DNA of 64,000 nt from JBDIVL01 sp039794405 (GCA_039794405.1 JBDIVL010000019.1:1-64000); one strand, 5' to 3'. Counted from the stretch's first letter, positions 25,152-34,870 are shown. Notes: generated by a model not told the origin, from the letters alone. A program made the numbers and translations.

Positions 25152-26805
25152 GTATACGAGAAATAACATCCGATGGGTAATAAAGGATTCTTTATCGGAT
25201 TCGCTAAAAGGACTATTAGATTCTATCGATGAGGATAAGAGTTATGAAGTTATCCGTAACGGTAATAATCGAAGAGTAGTAAAGTATACACATGGTCATG
25301 AATCATATTATATAAAACAATATTTAGTTAAATACGGACTGAAAGGGATCAAAACGTTATTTTCCTTGTCAAAAGCACAGAGGGAATGGGACCGGAGCCT
25401 TTTGCTTATTGCCAATCACTTGTTAACAGCAGAGCCTGTTGCCGTTGGAGAAAAGAGACGATTGGGAATGTTGAGAAACTGTTACATAATTTCAAAGGAA
25501 ATTCCGAGGAGTACAACAGTAAGGAATCTATTAATTGAAAACCAGTCATCCTCAGAAAATCACAAATTGTTAAAAGGAGATACCCTACTCAATAATCTTA
25601 TCTCTTATGTTAAGAGGATACACGACCTGGGCGTTTTTCATGGTGAACTTCACACTGAAAATATCCTTGTAAATCGAGATGACTTAACCTCATTTTATCT
25701 GATCGACCTTGGGAGGACAAAGCTGAAAGGAAAATTGCCTTTATCATTGAGAATTCAGGACCTGGCACGTTTGTTATATTCTCTTATGCCTTTCTGTACG
25801 AGCGAAGAAATTATAGGGTTGATTAATAAATACGCTAATCACATGGTACACCTTAAAGAAAAAAAACTTTTTACCGAGAAAGTATTTAACAAACTTTACA
25901 AAATCAAGCGAAGAATCTGGTACAGCAGGGCATATAAATCTCTCAAAAGTAATGATGTATTTAAGGTGACAAAATATAATAAATATGCAATAAACATGAG
26001 AAATGAGTGGAATTTGAATGTATTACTGGCATTGGTAAGGAAACATGACGCATCTTTAAAAAAAAGGATAGGTAATATCATAAAAATATCTTCTAAAACG
26101 AACATTACCTGTATTCCTACACTAGATGTAGGAGAGGTAAAAAGGGTGTACATCAAGGAATACAAATATCCGTCGTTCCTAAGAGAGCTATTATATTACT
26201 TCTTTGGCTCCCCTGCACAAAAGGCATGGTTTGCTGCCCACGGTTTGATGGCATTAGGCTTTCGAACACCTCAGCCTATTGCATTATTAGAGGAGAGGGA
26301 TTTTTGCAGGGTAAAAAGAAGTTTCATTATTTCAGAGGATCTCTCTCCTTGCTTAGAATCAAACAGATACATGAGTGAGAAATTTAGAAACCTCTTTGAT
26401 AAAGACATATCCCAAAAAAAGCGGATGTTTATTTCTTGTCTGGCCACATCTTTTCAGCAATTACATAATTCCAACGTTTATCATGGTGATTTAAAAGCAG
26501 AAAATATTTTAGTTATGGAACTACAGAATGGTTGGGACTTTTACTATCTTGATTTGGACCGGGTATTTTTTAACAAAAAGATAACCCTGAGAAGAAAGAT
26601 CAAAAATTTATCACAGTTAAATGCGTCAATGCCTAATTGTATTACATACACAGATAGATTAAAATTCTATCGGACATATGCTGGTGTGGAAGGTTTTACA
26701 AAAGAACATAAACAAATATTACAAACGATCATATATGTAAGCAGACAGAGAAATGATTCATGGAATCCGGAATATAAAATACGTAGAGCCATACCTCAAC
26801 GGTAA
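25135..26805 (+). CDS. Protein with two tandem WaaP/Kdo-kinase-like domains
   Basis: A 556-residue protein with two lipopolysaccharide-kinase-fold domains. Domain 1 (about 40-260) has catalytic loop FHGELHTENILV, with Glu at 171 where Asp is expected, and a metal site reading YLIDLGRTKL. Domain 2 (about 290-540) has the canonical YHGDLKAENILV (Asp 452) and YLDLDRVFF. Single-domain relatives phosphorylate sugars of the LPS core. Domain 2 is likely active, and domain 1 may be weak or regulatory. It overlaps the upstream GT4 gene by 17 bases and precedes a 349-base repeat-bearing gap. Confidence 0.82.
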   Translation: MKMYVKYTRNNIRWVIKDSLSDSLKGLLDSIDEDKSYEVIRNGNNRRVVKYTHGHESYYIKQYLVKYGLKGIKTLFSLSKAQREWDRSLLLIANHLLTAEPVAVGEKRRLGMLRNCYIISKEIPRSTTVRNLLIENQSSSENHKLLKGDTLLNNLISYVKRIHDLGVFHGELHTENILVNRDDLTSFYLIDLGRTKLKGKLPLSLRIQDLARLLYSLMPFCTSEEIIGLINKYANHMVHLKEKKLFTEKVFNKLYKIKRRIWYSRAYKSLKSNDVFKVTKYNKYAINMRNEWNLNVLLALVRKHDASLKKRIGNIIKISSKTNITCIPTLDVGEVKRVYIKEYKYPSFLRELLYYFFGSPAQKAWFAAHGLMALGFRTPQPIALLEERDFCRVKRSFIISEDLSPCLESNRYMSEKFRNLFDKDISQKKRMFISCLATSFQQLHNSNVYHGDLKAENILVMELQNGWDFYYLDLDRVFFNKKITLRRKIKNLSQLNASMPNCITYTDRLKFYRTYAGVEGFTKEHKQILQTIIYVSRQRNDSWNPEYKIRRAIPQR

Positions 26806-26853
26806 TGACGTCTATATAAAATAGGCCTTTGCCGACTTTTTTATAACACCTAT

Positions 26854-26944
26854 GTAGGGGCGAACCTTGTGTTCGTCCAAATGGGAAGCGAAAATAAACA
26901 TTTTAACCGTGCAGGGCAAGTGCAAACACAAGGTTCGCTCCTAT
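26854..26944. repeat. Family B inverted-repeat element (copy 3)
   Basis: A 91-base element with left end gtaggggcgaaccttgtgtt cg and right end aaacacaaggttcgctcctat, inverted relative to each other with three mismatches. Flank ttataacacctat matches the flank at 5021. It contains no open frame. It interrupts the plus-strand glycan operon between the dual kinase and the next GT4 gene and could form a long hairpin in the mRNA. Confidence 0.8.
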
Positions 26945-26979
26945 AAAAAATATTGAAATTCTTGTACGTTAGATTAGGT

Positions 26980-27095
26980 TTGGTTCAATCTTGTAGATAG
27001 AGCCATGTATTTCTCATTTGCCTGTACGCTTTTGATTGGTGCCAGGCATGGGAAACATGTCAAACGTTTCGGTTCAATCGAAGACGACTGAACCA
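26980..27095 (+). repeat. Family A inverted-repeat element (copy 4)
   Basis: A 116-base element, ttggttcaatcttgtagata at the left and cggttcaatcgaagacgact gaacc at the right. The centre has cctgtacgcttttgattggt gccaggcatgggaaacatgt, matching copies 2, 3 and 5. It lies 35 bases after the family B copy and 60 bases before the next gene. Confidence 0.85.
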
Positions 27096-27154
27096 CCCCG
27101 ATATATATCAAAGTTGTAGATGATTAAAAACTTTATAAGCAGGTTATCTTTAAA

Positions 27155-28147
27155 ATGATTAAGGTCTATTTTCTTATACAAGGATGGGATCTTGCTTCAA
27201 CCTCAAGCCGGTACAGGGTGTTACAGTATCTCCCATATCTTAAGGAATCACAAATAGATGCAAAGGTGACAACCTTCCCGTATTCTTTTAGACAATGGAT
27301 AAGATTATTTTCAGAAATTCGGAATTACGATGTACTGTTCATTCAAAGAAAGCGGCTTTGGTATTGGCAGATCTGGTGTCTGAAAAGAATTGGTATCAAG
27401 GTTATCTTTGATTTCGATGATGCCATTATGTTTAAAAGTCCTGTAAGTGGAGGCGGAAGGTCTTTTAAAAGGCAACGTACATTTCTGAGAATGATAAAGA
27501 ACAGCAATTTAGTTATCGTAGGAAATCAGTATTTAGAATCGTATGTTGCACCCTATAACAAAAATACCGTTATTATACCTACAGCAATCGATTTGAGTTT
27601 ATATACAGGAAAAAATTATCGTAAGGATAAAGAGAAAATTACGATCGGATGGATTGGAAGTAAATCCTCAGTTCCTTATTTAAAGGAGCTTGTGCCTGCT
27701 TTCGATCATCTGGCAAGTTATCATAAAGACATAGAGTTGAAAATTATTTGTGATGATTTTTTTGATTGTAAAAAAATGCCTGTTATCAAAAAGGTATGGG
27801 CGTTAGAGGAAGAAAACGCAGATTTACAAGAGATCGATATCGGTTTGGCACCTTTACCTGATCACGAGTGGACAAAGGGCAAATGTGCAACAAAATTGTT
27901 ACAATACCTCTCTATTGGAATTCCCGTTATTTGCTCTCCGGTCGGTGTGCACAATGAGATTATAAAAGAGGGTATTAATGGTATGTTCGCAAATTCTCTG
28001 CATGAATGGGTAGAGAAATTAACTATTCTTATAACCGACAAAGCCCTTCGAGAATGCATCGGACTTGAAGGTCGAAAGACGGTTGAATCTGCCTATTCAC
28101 TTAAGGCAAATATCCCGAAATTTATTAACGCGATTAAAGGAATTTAA
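27155..28147 (+). CDS. Glycosyltransferase family 4
   Basis: A 330-residue GT-B enzyme of the envelope cluster. The N-terminal half includes TSSRYRVLQYLPYLKESQID and the phrase VIFDFDDAIMF, typical of a subgroup of GT4 proteins acting on surface polysaccharides. The C-terminal domain has ITIGWIGSKSSVPYLKELVP and the donor site KCATKLLQYLSIGIPVICSP. Substrate cannot be read. It follows the two repeat elements and is six bases ahead of a GT2 gene, so it belongs to the same transcription unit. Confidence 0.85.
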   Translation: MIKVYFLIQGWDLASTSSRYRVLQYLPYLKESQIDAKVTTFPYSFRQWIRLFSEIRNYDVLFIQRKRLWYWQIWCLKRIGIKVIFDFDDAIMFKSPVSGGGRSFKRQRTFLRMIKNSNLVIVGNQYLESYVAPYNKNTVIIPTAIDLSLYTGKNYRKDKEKITIGWIGSKSSVPYLKELVPAFDHLASYHKDIELKIICDDFFDCKKMPVIKKVWALEEENADLQEIDIGLAPLPDHEWTKGKCATKLLQYLSIGIPVICSPVGVHNEIIKEGINGMFANSLHEWVEKLTILITDKALRECIGLEGRKTVESAYSLKANIPKFINAIKGI

Positions 28148-28152
28148 TATCA

Positions 28153-29058
28153 ATGGCTAATACTTCACCTCTTGTGAGTATAATATTGCCCACATATAAC
28201 TGTGCTAACTTTTTACCTGATTCCCTTGGGTCGATTTTATTACAGACCTACGGTTCTTATGAAATTGTTGTGGTAGATGATGGGTCAACGGATAACACAA
28301 AAGAAGTCTTAGATCCGTTTATGGGAAAGATAAAATACATAAATTTAGAGCAAAATAAGGGATTGCCTGTTGCAAGGAACATTGGTATCCGATCTGCTCA
28401 GGGTAGGTATATCGCCTTTATTGATGCAGATGATCTCTGGTTTCCAGAAAAATTGCAGACTGATATTGAACATTTTCAGAGGTACCCGGAAGTTGGCATG
28501 GTCTATTCGAAACATATAAACGTAGATGAAAAGGGAACATTCATTAATAGAGGAACGAAGAGACGATTGCCATCGGGCAATATTTTCATACAATTATTTT
28601 CTGAACAGAATTTTATAACTACTTCAACGGTAGTGGTGAAAAAAGAGGTATTTGAGACAGCGGGTCTATTTGATGAACAGTTTTTTAATTGTCAGGACTG
28701 GGATATGTGGCTACGGACTGCGTTCTATTTCAAGGTGGCAGGCATTAATGAATTTCTTGTTAAATACAGGCATAACCCGAACTCTCTTAGCAAAAATTAC
28801 CAGCGGGTCTTAAAACATCAAAAGATGGTTATCGATAAAATATACACAGTGTTTAAAGATAAAGAGAATGGTATTAGTGAAAAACTTTATAAAAAGCGGC
28901 TGGCATTACATTATGCAAAAGTTGGTAGATATTATTTAAGGGCAGGTGATAAGAATCATGCACATGAAAATTTTCGGTTGTCTCTGGAATATAATCTCTT
29001 GAATATAAGGACAATAAGGTATTATTTGCATACGTTGTATTCCACGATTTTCCATTAA
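28153..29058 (+). CDS. Glycosyltransferase family 2
   Basis: A 301-residue inverting GT-A enzyme. The N-terminus is LVSIILPTYNCANFLPDSLG with VVVDDGSTDNTKEVL, then the metal-binding AFIDADDLWFPEKL (the DxD/DADD site) near residue 95, and the acceptor-side CQDWDMWLRTAFYF near 180. These are the defining parts of the GT2 fold. The C-terminus is helical, without membrane segments. It sits between two GT4 genes with gaps of six and nine bases, all on the same strand; the acceptor is probably the lipid-linked glycan built by these neighbours. Confidence 0.92.
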   Translation: MANTSPLVSIILPTYNCANFLPDSLGSILLQTYGSYEIVVVDDGSTDNTKEVLDPFMGKIKYINLEQNKGLPVARNIGIRSAQGRYIAFIDADDLWFPEKLQTDIEHFQRYPEVGMVYSKHINVDEKGTFINRGTKRRLPSGNIFIQLFSEQNFITTSTVVVKKEVFETAGLFDEQFFNCQDWDMWLRTAFYFKVAGINEFLVKYRHNPNSLSKNYQRVLKHQKMVIDKIYTVFKDKENGISEKLYKKRLALHYAKVGRYYLRAGDKNHAHENFRLSLEYNLLNIRTIRYYLHTLYSTIFH

Positions 29059-29067
29059 ACCAAAGAT

Positions 29068-30165
29068 ATGAGAATTTTATATATTTATTCGGATTGGAAG
29101 TGGACAGGACCATCCCAGCCTATCGTTGAATTGTGTGATTATATGAGCGGGCACGGAGATGTCGCTATTTTAACGAGTACACCGAAAAACCCTGAAAGGG
29201 GTTTAATATCATATATTGAAAGTAAAAAAATATTCATTACAACAACGCTGATGAAACGAGGCGGTATCGTAGGGTTTTTTAAAAATCGCGAAAGTATTCG
29301 GCAGTGTATTCGAGAATTTCAACCAGATATAATTCATACATTTCGTGAAAACGACCTTGCCTCTTTAGCAGGTGACTTGCGCCAAAGGCTTATTGTGTTT
29401 ACTGATTTTGCAGTTGCTGTTCCAAATTTCCTGCGCAGGACAATCTGGAGAAGGGCAGACGTTGTTACTACTTTTAGTAAAAAGGTGAGTGAAATAATGA
29501 ATTCAAAATTAGGAAATGTGGTATATATAAACCCCTGGCTGAATACGAAAGCACAAACACAAACCTCACATAGTATTTCAGCCTTAGATGGGTTTAAGAT
29601 ATATAATAAGCCCTTCGTAATAGGCCTTATTATGAGGATACAACCGCACAGGAGGTTTGATCTCGTTATTGAAACTGCAAAACGCATAAAAGCCTCCGGG
29701 AAAAATATTGTCTTTCTTATTTTAGGCCGGGGAAAAGCTAGAATATTAAAGCAGGCAAAAGAGTCTTCCGAAAGGTTTGGTCTGGCAAATACGATACTAT
29801 TTGGTGGTTATAGAAAAGTAGACTATTGGGATAGTATTCATTGCTTTGATGTGATGTTGTATACAGTACCCGGTTCGGATGGTACAGCCCGTGCGCTCAG
29901 ACAATGTCAGGCAATGGGTAAACCTGTTATTTGTCTGAGGAATGACTCTCTGCTGGATATTGTACATGATAACGTGGATGGCTTTATGGTTGGGGAGGAT
30001 CCTGATGAGATAGCATCCTGTATATATCGGTTCTATGATAACAAAAATTTGTATTCAGAATTTTCAAGAAACTCTTTACAACAAGGGTTTTCCTATAGTC
30101 TGGAAATAGTTGGAGAGAAAATTCTTCGTTTATACGAAAAAAGATTACATTTGAAAAAGGGATAG
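29068..30165 (+). CDS. Glycosyltransferase family 4
   Basis: A 365-residue GT-B enzyme. The N-terminal domain begins MRILYIYSDWKWTGPSQPIV. The nucleotide-sugar domain includes VIGLIMRIQPHRRFDLVIET, FLILGRGKARILKQ and the donor-site region PGSDGTARALRQCQAMGKPV, which replaces the common EGF-x7-E motif with GSDGTARALRQ, so the retaining-enzyme Glu is not obvious. It lies nine bases after the GT2 gene and 20 bases before the next, within the cluster. Specificity is unknown. Confidence 0.83.
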   Translation: MRILYIYSDWKWTGPSQPIVELCDYMSGHGDVAILTSTPKNPERGLISYIESKKIFITTTLMKRGGIVGFFKNRESIRQCIREFQPDIIHTFRENDLASLAGDLRQRLIVFTDFAVAVPNFLRRTIWRRADVVTTFSKKVSEIMNSKLGNVVYINPWLNTKAQTQTSHSISALDGFKIYNKPFVIGLIMRIQPHRRFDLVIETAKRIKASGKNIVFLILGRGKARILKQAKESSERFGLANTILFGGYRKVDYWDSIHCFDVMLYTVPGSDGTARALRQCQAMGKPVICLRNDSLLDIVHDNVDGFMVGEDPDEIASCIYRFYDNKNLYSEFSRNSLQQGFSYSLEIVGEKILRLYEKRLHLKKG

Positions 30166-30185
30166 GGCGGTACTAACGATATTGT

Positions 30186-31160
30186 ATGGTTGACCTGCGT
30201 TTTATTATTGTAAATTGGAATACCAGAGAGTTATTGATAGGTTGTATAGATTCTGTTTATAAAACGGTGAAGGGGCTTAGCTACCAAATATGCGTAGTAG
30301 ATAATGGTTCCCGGGATGGTAGCGTTACAGCTGTTTGCAAGCGATTTCCTCAGGTCATTGTTATAGAAAACCAGGAGAACAGGGGATTTGCAGCCGCCGT
30401 GAATCAGGCGCTGGAAGGGAATAGTGCGGACTATAGTGTATTATTAAATACAGATACAATTTTACAGGAAGATGCAATCCATGTAATGTATTCATTTCTG
30501 GAGCAACATAAAGATGCGGGGATCGCCGGGGCACAACTCCAAAGACCGGATGGTACAAGGCAGCATAGCTATGACAATTATCCTACCCTGGCAACAGAAC
30601 TTTTTAATAAAAGTTTGCTGCAGTGGCTCTTTCCCGGTAAATACCCAAGCAAAAAACAAACAGTACTTCAACCTACGGAAGTTGAATCAGTTATCGGGGC
30701 ATGCCTCATGATTAGGAGTGAGGCCATAAAACAGGTGGGTAAATTAGACGAGGATTATTTTTTTTTCCTTGAGGAAACGGATTGGTGCTATCGTATGTGG
30801 AAGACTGGCTGGAAGGTGTACCATATACCGAGTGCTGAAGTTATTCACCTTGGTGGGCAGAGTAAGAAGATGGCACCGTGGCAGTCGCAAGTCGAGTATT
30901 GCCGTTCATTGTATATCTTTTTTAGAAAAAATCGATCAATTGTTTCGTATCGTATATTCAGGATATTATATCTGGTAAAAATTATTTTGAATTTAGTGGT
31001 AAATATCATTGGTAATCTGTGCGTTTTGTTTCAAAACCAGAAACTGCGTTACCGGATGCTAATATACTCCAGGCTTTTTTGGTGGCATCTCTTGCTATGT
31101 CCTACATGGATGGGTTTGAAACCGGTGAAGAGCTATCGGGAAGATCTTAAGAAGAAATAA
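30186..31160 (+). CDS. Glycosyltransferase family 2, rhamnosyltransferase-like
   Basis: A 324-residue GT-A enzyme. VNWNTRELLIGCIDSVYKTV and CVVDNGSRDGSVTAVCKRFP open the nucleotide-binding half; LLNTDTILQEDA holds the DxD site near residue 90, and FFFLEETDWCYRMWKTGWKV the catalytic EExDWC-type patch near 200. This pattern is that of rhamnosyltransferase-type GT2 members. The C-terminus (about 245-285) is hydrophobic and may dip into the membrane. It is followed 44 bases later by the O-antigen ligase/polymerase gene. Confidence 0.88.
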   Translation: MVDLRFIIVNWNTRELLIGCIDSVYKTVKGLSYQICVVDNGSRDGSVTAVCKRFPQVIVIENQENRGFAAAVNQALEGNSADYSVLLNTDTILQEDAIHVMYSFLEQHKDAGIAGAQLQRPDGTRQHSYDNYPTLATELFNKSLLQWLFPGKYPSKKQTVLQPTEVESVIGACLMIRSEAIKQVGKLDEDYFFFLEETDWCYRMWKTGWKVYHIPSAEVIHLGGQSKKMAPWQSQVEYCRSLYIFFRKNRSIVSYRIFRILYLVKIILNLVVNIIGNLCVLFQNQKLRYRMLIYSRLFWWHLLLCPTWMGLKPVKSYREDLKKK

Positions 31161-31204
31161 TACGTATTTGAGACGTCGCATTTTACTATTTACCAAAACT
31201 ACGC

Positions 31205-32533
31205 ATGAATAAATATCACATACCCTACACAAGTCAAATCTCAGAATACGCCTTTATTGCCTACTTCTTTATCCTTTCTTTTTTTCCATTTGATGCAGAT
31301 ATCATGAAATTATTTTGTTTTGTAATTGTAGTCGGATGTTGGATAACAAAAATGATATCTGAAAAAAGGGTACAATTTGCTAAGACATCACTGAATATTC
31401 CAATTTTTGCATTTCTCTTGTGCTCAATGATAGCCTCGTTTCATTCAATCAACATTACCTATAGTCTTAGAACGGTATTGCAGGATTACTTCGCATACTT
31501 TATCATTTTTTTTAGCATGGTGAATACCATTCATGATCAGGAACAGGTCAAGCGGATGGTAAAAGGTATGCTGATTACATGTGGTCTGGTTTGTGCTTAT
31601 GGAATATACGGATATTACACAGGGATTGCTGTCCGTGATGAAAGATTTATAGCTACTTTTGAATACCATTCCCGAATTGCAAAATATATATCGTTATTCT
31701 TACCTATTGCCGTATGCCTACTGTTCTATTACAGGAATGTATTAACTCGTCTGTATTTAATTATTTTCATACTTGTTTGTAGTTTTTCCCTAATTTTAAC
31801 GATGAACCGCACAAGCTGGGTGGCCATTTTTTTTACAATGCTTTTCATTGGTTTTATGGTTCAGAGGAAGTTACTGGTGTTTGCATGCATCTGTACATGT
31901 GCGTTGCTTTTTTTCGTGTTACCTTCTAAATTTACTACCCACGTTAAAACGATCACACAGGTCAAAGAATTTTTTAATTCTGAGAAAATACTTGGTGATC
32001 GGTTATTATGTTGGAAGGCATCCGTTGCTATAATCCGAGATTATCCTTTACTGGGCATTGGTCCGGGTAAAAGGAATTTTCGAGATGCTTACCAACTTTA
32101 TGCACAGAAAATAAAGAATATGGAAAAACAATTGAAAAATGAGATGGTTTCTAAACAACCGAAGGAAATAAAATCCTGGAAAAAGAAAAGAGATAAAAAA
32201 ATTGCAAGACTTTCCCACGCACACAACATCTTTTTACATATATGGACAGGAACGGGTATTGCGGGTTTTTTGGCTTTTTTATGGGTATTTATAACGGTAT
32301 TCTATACAGCAATAAAATCGTCCCTGGTTCAGGGAAAAAGATATGAGAAAACTCTTTTGATGGGTATTACTGCCAGCCTTATTTCTCTTTTCTTACATGG
32401 CTTTACCGATAGCTTTTGGAAAAAACCAGACGCTTTATTTTTATGGTATATTATTGGTCTGTTGTTTGTCTTTATTCATAGTACACAAAATACAGCCAGG
32501 TCAACCCTTGACACTCCTGCTGCCAATGTTTGA
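31205..32533 (+). CDS. O-antigen ligase/polymerase (Wzy/WaaL superfamily)
   Basis: A 442-residue polytopic inner-membrane protein with about eleven segments. The Wzy_C region has the large periplasmic loop starting RLLCWKASVAIIRDYPLLGI GPGKRNF, and SHAHNIFLHIWTGTGIAGF with the conserved His-Asn patch. Such proteins either polymerise repeat units or ligate a finished glycan to lipid A-core. The loop carries an unusually basic stretch (KKRDKKIARL). Gene position after five glycosyltransferases fits either role; no flippase is present in the window. Confidence 0.87.
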   Translation: MNKYHIPYTSQISEYAFIAYFFILSFFPFDADIMKLFCFVIVVGCWITKMISEKRVQFAKTSLNIPIFAFLLCSMIASFHSINITYSLRTVLQDYFAYFIIFFSMVNTIHDQEQVKRMVKGMLITCGLVCAYGIYGYYTGIAVRDERFIATFEYHSRIAKYISLFLPIAVCLLFYYRNVLTRLYLIIFILVCSFSLILTMNRTSWVAIFFTMLFIGFMVQRKLLVFACICTCALLFFVLPSKFTTHVKTITQVKEFFNSEKILGDRLLCWKASVAIIRDYPLLGIGPGKRNFRDAYQLYAQKIKNMEKQLKNEMVSKQPKEIKSWKKKRDKKIARLSHAHNIFLHIWTGTGIAGFLAFLWVFITVFYTAIKSSLVQGKRYEKTLLMGITASLISLFLHGFTDSFWKKPDALFLWYIIGLLFVFIHSTQNTARSTLDTPAANV

Positions 32534-32636
32534 TAAGTGTTTGTGTCAATATAATCTTTTGGTTAACTCAAGCCTCGTAAATATATGGAAAAGTGAAATA
32601 ATATCTCTTTTATTTTTTATGGCGGCAAAATGATAA

Positions 32637-33500
32637 ATGCCTATACTGAGGTTTACCTTTCTTGATAAAGATAATATACATACCCTGCATAATTTCTTAA
32701 CCCATAAATTAACTTTATCAAAAAAGAGGGCAAAACAACTGCTGGATAAACGAAGGGTTTTTGTAAACAAAAGGCGTATCTGGATTGCCTCATACCGATT
32801 GAATAAGGGGGATGTCGTTGAGGTTATTACGGAAGAGATCAAGTCTTCAGACTTTCCTTCAGGGCATACGACGGGAACTGGATTCCAAAAAGATTCTATT
32901 CTCTTTAAAGATGATCATTATCTTATTGTTTCAAAGCCTCCGAATATCGTAACAAATGGTCCCAAAAGTCTTGAAAGTGAACTTAGGATGTATTTTCATG
33001 ATAATCACATTCAGGCGGTTCATCGATTAGATAAAGATACTTCAGGTGTGGTTATCTTTGCAATGAAAAAAGATGCCTTCGAGCGCATGAAGGCCTTGTT
33101 TAAAGAAGAGCACATCAAAAAAGTTTACAGGGCTATTGTAAGGGGCAGTATTAGCAAACAAAACTTTACCATAGACACTCCCATACGGAAACAGAGGGCT
33201 GCAACCCACGTGAAGCTTTTAAAAGGGGGTAAGGATGCATCCTATCTGGAGGTTCAAATTGAAACAGGGAGAACCCACCAGATTAGAATTCATCTTGCGT
33301 CTATAGGGTACCCGGTTATTGGTGAAATGGAATATGACCGAAAGCCAATAGAAAGCCCACTTTTGAGACAGATCGGAAGGCACATGCTCCATGCTTATCT
33401 GATATCCTTTATCCACCCCTATACTCATAAAACAGTATCAGTTACTGCAGATATTCCCGAAGACTTTTATCAGTGTCTGAAACTTTTTGGTCTTGAATAA
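32637..33500 (+). CDS. RluA-family pseudouridine synthase
   Basis: RNA-modifying enzyme that isomerises uridine to pseudouridine. It has 287 residues. An N-terminal S4-like RNA-binding domain (about 10-75, LSKKRAKQLLDKRRVFVNKR) precedes the catalytic domain with HRLDKDTSGVVIFA, which holds the catalytic Asp. The conserved downstream motif GRTHQIRIHLASIGYPVIGE is present. The target site (rRNA or tRNA) cannot be assigned from sequence alone. It lies 103 bases after the ligase gene and converges with hflC; the two stop codons abut at 33498-33503. Confidence 0.93.
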   Translation: MPILRFTFLDKDNIHTLHNFLTHKLTLSKKRAKQLLDKRRVFVNKRRIWIASYRLNKGDVVEVITEEIKSSDFPSGHTTGTGFQKDSILFKDDHYLIVSKPPNIVTNGPKSLESELRMYFHDNHIQAVHRLDKDTSGVVIFAMKKDAFERMKALFKEEHIKKVYRAIVRGSISKQNFTIDTPIRKQRAATHVKLLKGGKDASYLEVQIETGRTHQIRIHLASIGYPVIGEMEYDRKPIESPLLRQIGRHMLHAYLISFIHPYTHKTVSVTADIPEDFYQCLKLFGLE

Positions 33501-34466
33501 TTATGGTAAAGCAGATACAGGCGTATCTTCCTTCCGGAAACTTTTCAAATATCTGAAGTAGTCCCCATCTGTAGTGAGAATGAAGTGTGTTTGTTTCTGA
33601 AAAGTCGACTCAAAAGTTTCCAGTGTTTTTATAAAGGAATAAAATTCCGGTGCCTTTTCATATGCTTCAGCATAGATTTTTATGGCCTCTGCATCCGCTT
33701 GTCCTTTAATTTCTTCTGCCGTTTTATATCCTTCTGATTCGATACGTTCCAGTTCTCTTTTCATAGAACCCAGAATCTCTGCCTCTTCTTTCCTTCCTTC
33801 TGATTCATACTTATTGGCGATGCGGATACGTTCAGAACGCATCCGGTCATAAATCTTGGGAATGACCGCCTCCACGTAATTAATGTACTTTACACGGACA
33901 TCCACTAATTCGATTCCGTAGCGACCTTCCAATGCACGTGCCGCCATTTTTCGGATCTCTTCAACAATCTTGTCACGTCCCATGGTAATCATCACCTTTT
34001 TAATATCTGCCTCTTCTAACTCTTTTGTCGTGTATTCAAGCTTACGATTGGTATTTCTTAAGACTTCTCTTAAAGTATATGCACTGACTACGTTTTTGAC
34101 AGCCGATTCGATTACTTCATCTAATACGCCTTGACCGCGCGCCTCTGTCCCCAAAGAAGTGTAGAATCTGAGAGGGTCGGTGATCTTCCATCGTGCCCAT
34201 GTTCCTACACCGATATTTTCCTTATCCCTTGTCAAAATATCACTGGGTTCTCCACTCCATTCGAGTAATCTCTTATCAAAGTATCTTACTTCCTGTATGA
34301 ATGGTGCTTTTGCATAAAGTCCCGGTTCTGTAACTGTCCGGACAGGTTTTCCGAATTGCGTGATAACGGCCTGTAATCGTACATCGACAACGTACAGGGA
34401 TGCTTTTAAAAATATCAAAACAGCAGCAATTGAAATAAGTATGACAATAATGATGGTCTTTTTCAT
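33501..34466 (-). CDS. hflC: HflC, SPFH/band 7 membrane protein
   Basis: Predicted subunit of the HflKC complex that regulates the FtsH membrane protease. From ATG 34466 the protein has 321 residues; this start is chosen over an ORF start 45 bases upstream because AAGGAA lies before it and MKKTIIIVILISIAAVLIFL makes a proper N-terminal anchor. The band 7 domain follows (SLYVVDVRLQAVITQFGKPV, VDVRVKYINYVEAVIPKIYD), then the coiled-coil ERIRIANKYESEGRKEEAEI and the GQADAEAIKIYAEAYEKAPE motif typical of HflC. The gene order is hflK, four-helix-bundle remnant, hflC. Confidence 0.93.
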   Translation of the reverse strand: MKKTIIIVILISIAAVLIFLKASLYVVDVRLQAVITQFGKPVRTVTEPGLYAKAPFIQEVRYFDKRLLEWSGEPSDILTRDKENIGVGTWARWKITDPLRFYTSLGTEARGQGVLDEVIESAVKNVVSAYTLREVLRNTNRKLEYTTKELEEADIKKVMITMGRDKIVEEIRKMAARALEGRYGIELVDVRVKYINYVEAVIPKIYDRMRSERIRIANKYESEGRKEEAEILGSMKRELERIESEGYKTAEEIKGQADAEAIKIYAEAYEKAPEFYSFIKTLETFESTFQKQTHFILTTDGDYFRYLKSFRKEDTPVSALP

Positions 34467-34514
34467 TTTTTGTTCCTTGTTTAGTTTAAAGGGGCAAGTA
34501 GCAAGGGGCAAGGG

Positions 34515-34870
34515 TCATGGTTGTAAAGATTTGATTAGACCTTTCAATAACTTTGCAACCTCTTGACGTTTTCCATCCATCATTCCATATTTTTCATCGC
34601 TTATATATACTAAATCTTTAGAGAACAATAGGCATGTTTCTACTTTTCCCAAAGATCCTTTTACTATCATCAAGAATTGTACATATTCCCTGCGATGTTG
34701 CCTTTCATACCCTTCCCTATATTAGCAGCTACGGATAGAGACGCTCTTCTTATTTGTGAAACTAATCCAAACATTTCTTGTCTGGGGTAATATTTGGTCA
34801 TCATGTATATATCTAATACCAGTTCATATGCCTTTTGCCACGTCGTTAAGGTTCTAAACCCTTCTCCCAT
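34515..34870 (-). pseudogene. Four-helix-bundle (23S rRNA intervening-sequence type) protein, frameshifted
   Basis: The first frame, from ATG 34870, reads MGEGFRTLTTWQKAYELVLD with TKYYPRQEMFGLVSQIRRAS and SVAANI, matching the S23/four-helix-bundle family. It then runs off and stops at 34670. A second frame restores the family pattern (EGYERQHRREYVQFLMIVKG, SLGKVETCLLFSKDLVYIS) and stops at 34515. The shift is one missing base near 34715-34718, between the NI and EGYER codons. The intact protein would be about 118 residues. The gene lies between hflK and hflC. Such small proteins are often found in rRNA intervening sequences or as scattered single copies; the role is unknown. Confidence 0.8.
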
